NCBI GenBank assembly: GCA_032718475.1
Contig: JAUCBJ010003974.1
Location: 1-24,622 of the forward strand
Reading direction: 5' to 3'
Length of the DNA: 24,622 nucleotides
Source: Nemertoderma westbladi
Taxonomy: Eukaryota; Xenacoelomorpha; Nemertodermatida; Nemertodermatidae
Shown here in pieces: positions 1-8,878 of this stretch. A program made the position numbers and the translations under genes. The number at the start of each line of letters is the position of its first letter. The stretch's first letter is position 1. The notes below the pieces were generated by a model. The model saw nothing but the letters and a program-made list of their open reading frames with translations. It searched no databases and was not told where the DNA came from.

Positions 1-296
1 TATTACATAAATTTTAAGAATACTGTGCCGTCTTGTCAACAAAATTGCGCCGCCGAAACTCCCATAACCCATCACCCATAACATTTTCTAGATCAAGCGC
101 ACCTTCAAGGCGGCCAGTCCTTTAAACCTATTTGGTCATTTTATATATTTTTTGTAATTTATCTGTATCTTTGAATCAAGTTTGTTGGCAAAACCGAGAT
201 TTCGTGACTTTTCCTAAAATGTAATGGGCTATCCAACCGAGCAAACGCCATTTACATGGCTATGTTAGTTTTCGTGCTGTGTCCCCTTTTTTTTCT

Positions 297-724
297 AAGT
301 CCGGCCCGGAGATACTATCTCAGGCCCGGAGATACTAAGTCCGGCCCGGAGATACTATCTCAGGCCCGGAGATACTAAGTCCGGCCTGGAGATACTAAGT
401 CCGGCCCGGAGATACTAAGTCCGGCCCGGAGATACTAAGTCCGGCCCGGAGATACTAAGTCCGGCCCGGAGATACTAAGTCCGGCCCGGAGATACTATCT
501 CAGGCCCGGAGTTACTAAGTCCGGCCCGGAGATACTAAGTCCGGCCCGGAGATACTATCTCAGGCCCGGAGATACTAAGTCCGGCCCGGAGATACTATCT
601 CAGGCCCGGAGATACTAAGTCCGGCCCGGAGATACTAAGTCCGGCCCGGAGATACTAAGTCCGGCCCGGAGATACTATCTCAGGCCCGGAGATACTAAGT
701 CCGGCCCGGAGATACTAAGTCCTG
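297..724 (+). repeat. 20-bp minisatellite array, first copy
   Basis: There are twenty-one complete monomers and a partial one. The monomers come in two kinds that share the last 13 bases (GCCCGGAGATACT). Type A begins AAGTCCG and type B begins ATCTCAG. The order is ABABAAAAAABAABABAAABA. The array is preceded by TCCCC and eight T (282-294), the same boundary as at 1275 and, inverted, at 16190. It ends by running into a different sequence (cctgttcag). It is probably a truncated or duplicated end of the DNA transposon described below. Confidence 0.92.
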
Positions 725-930
725 TTCAGTGTATATTTACTGGGTAATATTAAATTTGTCAACTGTACGATACTGTAGTACACCATTTTGATACTGTAGT
801 ACACCATTTTGAATTGTATAATGGTGGTGCCTTAACTTGTTTTTAGCTGGTAGAATTAATAGGCTATCAAATATATGTATATTATTCATAACACATAACA
901 AATTATCTCTTGTATATATATATATATATT

Positions 931-961
<31 letters not shown>

Positions 962-993
962 AATCGAATGCTGAATTGCAGTTGTATTATATA
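725..993. repeat. Spacer with simple repeats between the duplicated units
   Basis: No gene is visible. At 769-810 a 21-bp unit (gatactgtagtacaccattt plus t) occurs twice. A (TA)n tract lies at 913-929 and a (CTA)n tract at 931-959. The spacer is not repeated after the second array, so the two arrays end in unrelated sequence. Confidence 0.8.
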
Positions 994-1289
994 TATTACA
1001 TAAATTTTAAGAATACTGTGCCGTCTTGTCAACAAAATTGCGCCGCCGAAACTCCCATAACCCATCACCCATAACATTTTCTAGATCAAGCGCACCTTCA
1101 AGGCGGCCAGTCCTTTAAACCTATTTGGTCATTTTATATATTTTTTGTAATTTATCTGTATCTTTGAATCAAGTTTGTTGGCAAAACCGAGATTTCGTGA
1201 CTTTTCCTAAAATGTAATGGGCTATCCAACCGAGCAAACGCCATTTACGTGGCTATGTTAGTTTTCGTGCTGTGTCCCCTTTTTTTTCT
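994..1289. repeat. Second copy of the unique flank of the 993-bp duplication
   Basis: This repeats 1-296 with offset 993, including the TCCCC plus eight-T boundary at 1275-1287. No coding sequence is visible. It is the outside flank and outer edge of the left end of the DNA transposon that continues to 16190. Confidence 0.88.
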
Positions 1290-1596
1290 AAGTCCGGCCC
1301 GGAGATACTATCTCAGGCCCGGAGATACTAAGTCCGGCCCGGAGATACTATCTCAGGCCCGGAGATACTAAGTCCGGCCCGGAGATACTAAGTCCGGCAC
1401 GGAGATACTAAGTCCGGCCCGGAGATACTAAGTCCGGCCCGGAGATACTAAGTCCGGCCCGGAGATACTAAGTCCGGCCCGGAGATACTAAGTCCGGCCC
1501 GGAGATACTAAGTCCGGCCCGGAGATACTATCTCAGGCCCGGAGTTACTAAGTCCGGCCCGGAGATACTAAGTCCGGCACGGAGATACTATCTCAG
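1290..1596 (+). repeat. Left inverted-end minisatellite array, part 1
   Basis: Fifteen monomers of 20 bp and the first seven bases of a sixteenth (type B) are present. The order is ABABAAAAAAAABAA, then B cut by the LTR element. Compared with the first copy at 297 it has two extra type A monomers in the central run. Both copies share a rare variant B monomer with gagttact, which anchors the alignment. Confidence 0.92.
1592..1596. repeat. Target site duplication CTCAG, left copy
   Basis: CTCAG directly precedes the TG of the 5' LTR, and CTCAG directly follows the CA of the 3' LTR at 9417-9421. The pentamer is part of a type B monomer, and removing the element and one copy restores a normal 20-bp monomer. 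Confidence 0.93.
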
Positions 1597-2116
1597 TGTT
1601 AGCTTATCCAATTCCGCTAACACAAACCCATAGAGTGAGCCATAAAGCAATATTGGGAGCCTATTGTCAGCCCAGTAAACGGGGACAATAGGCCCCAAAG
1701 GAGACACACACAATAAGGGTCAGGGGTTACTCCCCTGACAAGAGAGAGAACAGCAAGGGCGAAGGGAAGCACTTCAGAGGGGGGCAAAGGGTGCCAACAG
1801 GGGTATCAACCAATCAGAGGGGGGAAAGGCATCGATTGAGTAGCAATAAGGCCACCGTGCAATATAACCAGTAACCTGTAATCATTCATTCAGTTTACTC
1901 AGTCAGATCAGTAGGGTGGAACGGGGACTTCTGTCACCGTCCGCTACCGCCATCATACTTATATTACCTGTTGTGTCATACTATATTATATACATATCAG
2001 ACTATTATACCTTATACATATAACCGGACACCAGAACTATTTTACCTTTCACATACGGCGGGGACGCGTGGATAGAAAACCCAACGGATAAACCGGGATC
2101 CGTAGATCCCGTCACA
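1597..2116 (+). repeat. 5' long terminal repeat
   Basis: It begins TGTTAGC and ends GTCACA. A 7-bp inverted repeat (TGTTAGC, 12-nt loop, GCTAACA; 1597-1603 and 1616-1622) sits on the 5' end. A 6-bp inverted repeat (GGGATC, loop CGTA, GATCCC; 2095-2110) sits six bases before the 3' end. Possible core promoter sequences are tataac near 1863 followed by several TCAGT initiator-like pentamers (1889-1912), or the TA-rich run near 1981-1995. I see no AATAAA; CAATAAG near 1711 and 1846 are weak candidates. The U3, R and U5 borders cannot be fixed by eye. Confidence 0.93.
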
Positions 2117-2134
2117 GTGACAGAACTAGATCCG
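2117..2134 (+). promoter_or_regulatory. Candidate primer binding site
   Basis: The internal region starts GTGACAGAACTAG right after the LTR. It does not begin with TGG, so a standard match to a tRNA CCA end is missing. Its first nine bases (2117-2125) are exactly complementary to TTCTGTCAC at 1929-1937 in the LTR, which would allow self-priming as in Tf1-like elements. It also loosely resembles the body of tRNA-Leu primer sites without the leading TGG. Position is certain, mechanism is inference. Confidence 0.4.
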
Positions 2135-2205
2135 CCCAGCTGCCCTGACAGAGATAGAATAGAGCTACCGTCCTAGCTAGCGACGACCAGCTACCAAAGA
2201 CGACG

Positions 2206-5200
2206 ATGAGTCGAGAGAGAGGAACGACACCGCCGCGGACCCCGGACGACGATCTAACGATCCGCGAGGCCACGGCGAGACGATACGAACCCACGACGCC
2301 GATCGATGCTACGCCGACCACGTCGACGCAGGTTGACGCCACGTCGACAACGAGCAACCCGACGAATCAAGATGTGGGGGGTCGTCTACAACCGGAGAGT
2401 GAGTCGAGGGAAGGAGACGAGAAGGGAGAAGAAGAGAAAGACGAGTCGACGCGGAGCGAGGGTCGACATACCGATGTCACCGGCCAGCCACAGGCCGAGG
2501 ACGACGAACGGTCCACCGGAACGGCGACGGTGGGGCCGTCGGTACGACGTCGGACCCGGAGAGATGAGGGAGATGTCGGTACCGATGTCGCCGGCCAGCC
2601 ACAGGCCGAGGACGACGAACGGTCCACCGGAGGGGCGACGGTGGGGCCGACGGTACGACGCCGGACACGGAAGGATAGAGGAGATGTCGGCAACGAGGAC
2701 GTCGGAGTCGGCGACCGGCTCCGACGAGCCTACCTCGCGACCCGAGAGCGACTGAGAGAGGCCAAAGGAGGGGCGAAGATAGACGAGGTGAGACTGAGGA
2801 AACGACTAGGTGAGTCGAATAGACACTTTGATTACCTAATGCGTTTTGGGCAGAGAGAACTAGCCGAGGAGAGGGCGAGGGGAGTTGCCAACGAACTGAT
2901 CGAACTATGGGAATGTGGGGGTATGGAACCTAGCGTAGTGTACGTAGGGCCATACTTAGTCGATGCCCGGGGAGTTAAGTTAGTGGGTTGGAAGAGACCT
3001 GGGGAGGGCGAATCCGAGGTTAACTCCGAGGATTCGGTCTCGTCGGTCGGAGGAAGTTCCGGGAGGCGGGGGAAAGTTAGTGGGACGGAGGGGCGGCGGG
3101 AGTCCGTCGCAACCGATAAGTCTGCTACATCCTCCGTAAAAGAAAGACGGGTGCGAGAGAGTGAACGCATGGCGTATAAATTAGAAATGGTTGCGACAGA
3201 GCAGAATGAGTTAGAGAGACGATTGAGAGAGGGAACCGCATTCTCAGAGAAGGTAGGAGAGTTGGAGAGGGAGTGTAGAGAGAGGGCCGAGAAGTGTAGA
3301 GAGGGAGCCAAGGAGTGTAGAGAGCGAGAGATAGGAGTAGAGAGCGAGCCGGCGAGGCGGCTTGAGATGCTTGCGAGAGAGGCAGAGTTGGCCGAGCAGA
3401 ATATGCGAGAGATGGGGATAGAGGGTGAGCGCAGGCGGGATGATTTGCGTGCTCAGCTAGGGAGGCTTGCGCAATATCAAGCCAAATTAGACCAGCGCCG
3501 ACTAGAACTGGCGCGGTTGGAGATATCAGAGAGTGAGCCCCCACTTACAGGCACCGGGCGAGAGAGCCAGAACTGGTGTAGCCGTACGGGCGGGGGGTGT
3601 AGTAGTAGTACGTTAGAGACAGTTAATGTTAATAGTACCGTAGTAAATAACCCTAATCCCTTTATTACAGGAAATAATATTTTACCGGGTAGTAGTAATT
3701 TAAATTTAAATACAAATATTCTAAATAATAATTTCAATTCAAACCCGCAAAATAATTCGAATAATAATTTAAGTTTAGAGAATAGTAGTGATCTAAGTAA
3801 TTTAAATAATTTAAATAATAATCCCGTTTCAAATTCTAATAATTTAATTGATTTAACAAATAATATTGGGAATGGTGCTATTAATATGAGCGTGTCGGAC
3901 GTACATAACCCGGCAGACGGTGGCCTGGTAGGCCACGTAGTTAGTAGGCAGGAAGTGGCAGGGCTGAGCCAACCCGACGGCGGCCTGGTAGGCCACGTAG
4001 TTGGTAGGCAGGAGGTAGCGGGGTTGAGCCAACCCGAAGTGGGCCTGATGGGCCACGCAGTAGTAGAGAGAGAGGCGGGGGTGAATAGACCCAGCCGTAG
4101 TAGAGACAGTGCGTCGACTAGAGAGGGGTGTAGAGACGAAGTAAGAGATAGTGAAGTTAGATGTGGCGAGTGGGGGGGGGCTACCGGCGCCCCACCACGT
4201 AAGACTAGTGGCGAGAGAGGGGGGGCAGAGAATGCCCCACAAGAGGGGTGTAGAAGTGTAGTAAGAGATAGTGAAGTTAGAAGTGGCGGGTGGGGGGGGG
4301 CTACGGGCACCCCACCGCGAGAGATTAGTAGAGAGAGAGGGGGGGCAGAGAGTGTCCCACAGCCGTCAGCGGATAATGCGCGGGCCGAATCAGGTAAACC
4401 GCAACAACCGGCGACGGAGAGTAATAGGGGGATTGCGAGTATCCCCAGCGGCGTGCGATCGAGCAGAGAGAAGCAGGTTGACGTCGCGAGAGGGCAGACG
4501 AAGCGTCGAGCCCGACCAGAAGAGGGAAGAAGAACAGTGGAGTTTAACCGGGAGGTCGACGAGAGATCTCACGAGCCGGAATACTGCACTGAAAAGAGAA
4601 GAAGAGGAGATAGTAGAAAAGGTGTCGCCACGAACGATAGGAGTGCGAGGACGGATAACGGACCGTCGACAGTAGAGATGGAGTCAGGGAGCCAGTGGGG
4701 TCGAACTTCGGGAGATTGCCGTCGCCCCGGAGAAACGCACCGCACGCCAAGAGAGGGGTACAGGAGGTACCAATACAAAGTCGAGAACAGGAGAGGGGAT
4801 CGAAGAGAAGCTTCCCGACGGGATATAGCTGCCGATCGAGAGTGCAGTAGTCGCGGGGAGATTCGAGATTCGCGAAGAATAAACTTCGGTTCGGAAGGGC
4901 ACATGCAGACTGCAGGACATACTGTAGGCCTTACTGCACATACTATTATAGGCCATGCTGGGAGAGATAGAGTAGGCGATGGGGTAGCGCGAACGACGGG
5001 ATTAAACCCGGAAGTCGCGGAGTACATACCGGTAGGTAGGCGAGAGGTAGGTAGGCCTATATCGGTACAGCAGCATGACTATAATACACAGGGACATAAC
5101 ATATATCCAGGGGAGGGGGGAGTTATTGGAGATAGACGTATGGGCCCCAATGTATTAACATCAACCCCAGTACCAAACATACCGGCCGGGGGGGGACAGG

Positions 5201-6054
5201 GTGACATTCCCCCATCACAATATCGACAATATACCCCGATAGGAGCAAGAACATCGAACTCCCTGGACGAGAGCAGGTCGTGCGGACAGTCACCACCACA
5301 CGCGGCCGTACAGGGGACTGCTAGTCCACAGTTAGGTGGTAGCAGGGCCACACCGTGGCAGGGACAGAAAGAAAATAACACCAAAAATAAACACAATCCC
5401 AATATACCCAGTAGGCCGAGTCTAGACAACCAAAACATTAAATCGGTACATATAAACCTAAGCGCGATACGTGAAGGACTATACAGGAAACGCTATAATC
5501 CAGGATTCCAATGTCAATTACATCGGGACGGAACCCATAAGACCAGGAGTTGCAAGTACTGGCAAGCGTTGCCCAAACGAGATCGTGTAGCCTACACAGA
5601 CGCAAACGGACTATGTCATCGATGTGTGGTAAAAGGACACAGATCCGGAGAGTGTTGGAAAGGGAGAGGATATGAAAGGACTAAACCAGGGGCAGAGAAG
5701 CCCATTAGCAAACATAAGGGAGTCGGGAAAGTAGGAGGAGGCGTGTTGCATACACACGCAGGACGGACACAGTGCGAGGGGGCATTACATGGGCAGACAC
5801 CGCGTGTACCAAGGAACGAGCGGGGGTCGTCGAGGGCTCTAATGCCAGCGCACATACGAAGGGGGAGGCCAGCAAAGGTAGCACCGAAGAGAGTGTGGCG
5901 AAGAGTTAGAGGACGTATAGGAGGGCAGCAGGAGAGTGCCTACCGGAAGGAGGGGCACCTGAGAGTGTTTAGTCGTCCAAAGTTTTGGACTGAGGGGGGT
6001 GGGAATGAGGGCGAGACGCCCTTCCCACGCACAAAATATAAAATAATTATTTAA
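2206..6054 (+). CDS. gag: Gag-like protein, 1282 aa, of the LTR element
   Basis: The protein should form the virus-like particle and package RNA. The C-terminal part has a zinc-binding pair: a C/H cluster at about residues 1103-1116 (C, H+3, H+8, C+13) and a perfect CX2CX4HX4C knuckle at about 1137-1150, spaced as in BEL/Pao Gag. Upstream are a 37-aa tandem repeat (about 89-163, 111-bp DNA period), a charged coiled-coil-like Arg/Glu region (about 312-442), an Asn-rich low-complexity stretch (about 471-565), three 20-aa repeats (about 569-630) and two 40-aa repeats (about 640-720). The start is the first ATG after the LTR in this frame. At 1282 aa it is very long for a Gag. After the knuckles come about 130 basic residues without a recognisable domain; no protease D[ST]G site or reverse transcriptase follows. 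G runs of up to ten bases lie inside the 40-aa repeats. The frame is open throughout despite strong compositional shifts, which argues for selection on the protein. Confidence 0.85.
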   Translation: MSRERGTTPPRTPDDDLTIREATARRYEPTTPIDATPTTSTQVDATSTTSNPTNQDVGGRLQPESESREGDEKGEEEKDESTRSEGRHTDVTGQPQAEDDERSTGTATVGPSVRRRTRRDEGDVGTDVAGQPQAEDDERSTGGATVGPTVRRRTRKDRGDVGNEDVGVGDRLRRAYLATRERLREAKGGAKIDEVRLRKRLGESNRHFDYLMRFGQRELAEERARGVANELIELWECGGMEPSVVYVGPYLVDARGVKLVGWKRPGEGESEVNSEDSVSSVGGSSGRRGKVSGTEGRRESVATDKSATSSVKERRVRESERMAYKLEMVATEQNELERRLREGTAFSEKVGELERECRERAEKCREGAKECREREIGVESEPARRLEMLAREAELAEQNMREMGIEGERRRDDLRAQLGRLAQYQAKLDQRRLELARLEISESEPPLTGTGRESQNWCSRTGGGCSSSTLETVNVNSTVVNNPNPFITGNNILPGSSNLNLNTNILNNNFNSNPQNNSNNNLSLENSSDLSNLNNLNNNPVSNSNNLIDLTNNIGNGAINMSVSDVHNPADGGLVGHVVSRQEVAGLSQPDGGLVGHVVGRQEVAGLSQPEVGLMGHAVVEREAGVNRPSRSRDSASTREGCRDEVRDSEVRCGEWGGATGAPPRKTSGERGGAENAPQEGCRSVVRDSEVRSGGWGGATGTPPREISRERGGAESVPQPSADNARAESGKPQQPATESNRGIASIPSGVRSSREKQVDVARGQTKRRARPEEGRRTVEFNREVDERSHEPEYCTEKRRRGDSRKGVATNDRSARTDNGPSTVEMESGSQWGRTSGDCRRPGETHRTPREGYRRYQYKVENRRGDRREASRRDIAADRECSSRGEIRDSRRINFGSEGHMQTAGHTVGLTAHTIIGHAGRDRVGDGVARTTGLNPEVAEYIPVGRREVGRPISVQQHDYNTQGHNIYPGEGGVIGDRRMGPNVLTSTPVPNIPAGGGQGDIPPSQYRQYTPIGARTSNSLDESRSCGQSPPHAAVQGTASPQLGGSRATPWQGQKENNTKNKHNPNIPSRPSLDNQNIKSVHINLSAIREGLYRKRYNPGFQCQLHRDGTHKTRSCKYWQALPKRDRVAYTDANGLCHRCVVKGHRSGECWKGRGYERTKPGAEKPISKHKGVGKVGGGVLHTHAGRTQCEGALHGQTPRVPRNERGSSRALMPAHIRRGRPAKVAPKRVWRRVRGRIGGQQESAYRKEGHLRVFSRPKFWTEGGGNEGETPFPRTKYKIII

Positions 6055-7600
6055 TTAAATAAAAATAATTAAATAATAAAGTAGGTAGAAGTTAGGTAGT
6101 TAGGAGTTAGTAGGAGGGTACGTGTAGTACCGTTAGTAGAAGAGTTAGTAGGAGGGTACGTGTAGTACCGTTAGTAGAAGAGTTAGTAGGAGGGTACGTA
6201 GTACCGTTAGAGAGTTAGTAAGAGTTAGTAGGTACGTAGTACCTAGTTAGAGTTAGAGTTAGTAGGTACGTAGTACCTAGTTAGAGTTAGAGTTAGTAGG
6301 TACGTAGTACCTAGAGTTAGAGAGTTAGTAGGTACGTAGTACCTAGAGTTAGTTAGAGAGTCAGTAGGTACGTAGTACCTAGTTAGAGTTAGAGTTAGTA
6401 GGTACGTAGTACCGTTAGAGAGTTAGTAAGAGTTAGTAGGTACGTAGTACCTAGTTAGAGTTAGAGTTAGTAGGTACGTAGTACCTAGAGTTAGAGAGTT
6501 AGTAGGTACGTAGTACCTAGAGTTAGTTAGAGAGTCAGTAGGTACGTAGTACCTAGTTAGAGTTAGAGTTAGTAGGTACGTAGTACCGTTAGAGAGTTAG
6601 TAAGAGTTAGTAGGTACGTAGTACCTAGTTAGAGTTAGAGTTAGTAGGTACGTAGTACCTAGAGTTAGAGAGTTAGTAGGTACGTAGTACCTAGAGTTAG
6701 TTAGAGAGTCAGTAGGTACGTAGTACCTAGTTAGAGTTAGAGTTAGTAGGTACGTAGTACCGTTAGAGAGTTAGTAAGAGTTAGTAGGTACGTAGTACCT
6801 AGTTAGAGTTAGAGTTAGTAGGTACGTAGTACCTAGAGTTAGAGAGTTAGTAGGTACGTAGTACCTAGAGTTAGTTAGAGAGTCAGTAGGTACGTAGTAC
6901 CTAGTTAGAGTTAGAGTTAGAGGGTACGTAGTACCGATAGCTAGAGAGTTAGTAGGTACGTAGTACCTAGTTAGAGAGTTAGTAGGTACGTAGTACCTAG
7001 TTAGAGTTAGAGTTAATAGGTGCGTCGTACCTAGTTAGAGTTAGAGTTAGTAGGTACGTAGTACCTAGAGTTAGAGTTAGTAGGTACGTAGTACCTAGAG
7101 TTAGAGAGTTAGTAGGTACGTAGTACCTAGAGTTAGAGAGTTAGTAGGTACGTAGTACCTAGAGTTAGTTAGAGAGTCAGTAGGTACGTAGTACCTAGTT
7201 AGAGTTAGAGGGTACGTAGTACCGATAGTTAGAGAGTTAGTAAGTACGTAGTACCTAGTTAGAGTTAGAGTTAGAAGGTACGTAGTACCTAGTTAGAGTT
7301 AGAGTTAGAGGGTACGTAGTACCGTTAGTTAGAGTTAGAGTTAGAGGGTACGTAAGTACCGCTAGTTAGTTAGAGTTAGAGGGTACGTAAGTACCGGTTA
7401 GAGAGTAAGAGTTAGAGGGTACGTAAGTACCGGCTATAGAGTAAGAGTTAGAGGGTACGTAGTACCGCTAGCTAGTAGAGAGAGTTAGGAGTAGTAAGAG
7501 GGTACGTTGTACCGCTAGCTAGTAGAGAGAGCTAGAGTAGTAAGAGGGTACGTAGTACCGCTAGTTAGGGGTGTTAGTAGTAGCAGTAGAGGGTTGTGGG
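6055..7600 (+). repeat. Hairpin tandem array GGTAC-GTA-GTACC
   Basis: After an AT-rich stretch with AATAAA (about 6057) the sequence is built from GGTACGTAGTACC, a 5-bp inverted repeat with a 3-nt loop, often widened to TAGGTAC/GTACCTA. The copies are separated by spacers of about 15-25 bp rich in GTTAGAG. Several dozen copies occur. A higher-order unit of 174 bp (four spacer types in fixed order) recurs at 6409, 6583 and 6757; the unit starting at 6201 has one extra subunit (208 bp). Toward 7300-7560 spacers and loops vary (cgtaagtacc), yet the stem is mostly kept. All frames are closed. No coding function is visible. Confidence 0.88.
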
Positions 7601-8200
7601 CACCGTAAGCACCACGTAGTTAGAGTTGGTAGGGAATGCGCTGAACTTAGTGGGGCACGGGCGTGATGATGTGTTTGATGTAAGAGCAGGGTATGTTAAT
7701 TAGAGTTAGTGGGAGTTAGAGGTTAGTAAGAGGGTACGTAGTACCGGTTGTGGTTGTGGGCACCGTTAGCGCCACGTAGATAGAGGTAGAGTTAGTAAGA
7801 GGGTACGTAGTACCGGTTGTGGTTGTGGGCACCGTTAGCGCCACGTAGAGAGTTAGTAGAGTTAGTTAGAGTTAGTAGTAGTTCACATAATTAACATACC
7901 CACTCTGCCGGCATTCAGAGCGTCACGTGTAGGCGAGTAGACGTAAAGAGAGTAGATGCAAAGGAGGTAAGTTAGAGATAGAGTAGAGTAACAGAGAGGG
8001 CACATAGGGTGCCAGGTAGTAAAGTTAGAGATAGAGTAGAGTAGTAGAGAGGGCACATAGGGTGCCAGGTAGTAGAGTAGAGCAGAGAGGGCAAATAGGG
8101 TGCCAGGTAGTAGAGCTAGAGAGGTAGTTGAGTAGTAGAAGGGCACATAGGGTGCCAGATAGTAGAGTGGTTGTGGGCACCGCAAGCGCCACGTAGTTAG
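7600..8200 (+). repeat. Second set of hairpin repeats (GTGGGC...GCCAC and GGCAC...GTGCC)
   Basis: Two other short motifs recur. One is gtgggcaccgttagcgccac or close variants, near 7595, 7756, 7825 and 8167. The other is gggcacatagggtgccag (GGCAC stem, 5-nt loop, GTGCC), near 7998, 8050 and 8143, with a variant near 8088. Both can fold as hairpins. They sit in a background of GTTAG/GTAGAG simple repeats. This continues the non-coding 3' tract of the LTR element with new stem sequences. Confidence 0.75.
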
Positions 8201-8849
8201 AAGAGTGGAGTAGAGTTAGTAGAGCTAGTTTAGAGTTAGCAGAGCTAGTGGAGTAGAGTTAGCAGAGCTAGTGGAGTAGAGTTAGTAGAGCTAGTTAGCA
8301 GAGTTGGTAGACTCAGAGGAGTCAAGTAGAGTTAGTAGAACTAGAAAGTTAGTAGGAGTTAGTTAGACTTAGTAGAGAGTTAGAGTCAGTAGAAAGTTAG
8401 AGGCTCTCAGTTAGAGCTAGAAGTAGTAAGAGTTAGTAGTTAGCAGAGTTAGTTAGATAGTTAGAGTTAGTAAGCAGTAGGTAGATAGTATGATAGCACA
8501 GGGGTAGCATTAGAGATTAAAGCCTTAGGGAGTGACAGAGAGTAGAGGGTAATAGTGCGGAGTGCGAAGAGAGCGTGGGCGCAATTCAAGTGTGGGGGAG
8601 GAGAAGTGAGAGGAAGAGTGTGGGACGAGGAGGTCCGGGGGTATGCGAGAGTTGGAGTAGAGTGGTGAGAGTGTTGGGGAAACAAAAATTGTGTGAGAGA
8701 AGCGCACGATCGGCCCGACACGAGACGCCAGAGGGTAGTGACATCATACCCATAGGGAGCTGCCTGGAAAGCCGACTCCGAAAAAATATACCCACCCCAC
8801 GCCCGATGCTAGATCGGGATCCAGCGGAATTGTAGCGCACTTGAGTTGG
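8200..8849 (+). other. TAG-rich simple repeats, then unique 3' non-coding region
   Basis: From 8200 to about 8490 the sequence is degenerate GTTAGTAGAGCTAG-type repeat without the hairpin core. From about 8490 to 8849 it is unique sequence. A short inverted repeat CCCGAT/ATCGGG with a 5-nt loop lies near 8801-8817. A short ORF in this part looks random. I see no pol remnant. Confidence 0.6.
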
Positions 8850-8878
8850 ATGCTATCTTCTTACCGGGAAGATAGCAT
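8850..8878 (+). promoter_or_regulatory. Perfect 11-bp inverted repeat next to the polypurine tract
   Basis: ATGCTATCTTC (8850-8860), loop TTACCGG, GAAGATAGCAT (8868-8878). It ends exactly where the polypurine tract begins. In RNA it would be a strong stem-loop that could position RNase H cleavage or act in packaging; that role is inference. Confidence 0.75.

Larger units (their letters stand above)
1..993. repeat. First copy of a 993-bp tandem duplication
   Basis: Position 1 matches position 994, and the match runs on with a constant offset of 993 through the unique stretch 1-281 and into the minisatellite. The only difference I noticed in the unique stretch is one base (catgg near 256, cgtgg near 1249). 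The copy holds about 281 bp of unique sequence, a minisatellite array (297-724) and a spacer with simple repeats (725-993). The second copy is entered at 994 and is broken by the LTR element at 1597. The near identity suggests a recent duplication, or an assembly duplication. Confidence 0.9.

Noticed and set aside
297-724. Regular short repeats that could suggest a CRISPR array
   Set aside because: Monomers are directly adjacent 20-bp units without unique spacers, occur in both orientations at transposon ends, and the DNA is eukaryotic.
2367-5855. Long minus-strand open frames across the gag gene
   Set aside because: They are by-products of the GC-rich, repeat-rich plus-strand gene; they are Ser/Pro/Leu-rich and have no motifs, while the plus frame has zinc knuckles and an end-to-end open frame.
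6230-7300. Telomere-like repeats (TTAGAG words)
   Set aside because: The words are spacers between GGTAC hairpins, not a run of TTAGGG or a known telomere unit.
7883-8185. Minus-strand frame with repeated Tyr/Leu blocks
   Set aside because: It follows the hairpin repeat units of the LTR element and has no independent support.
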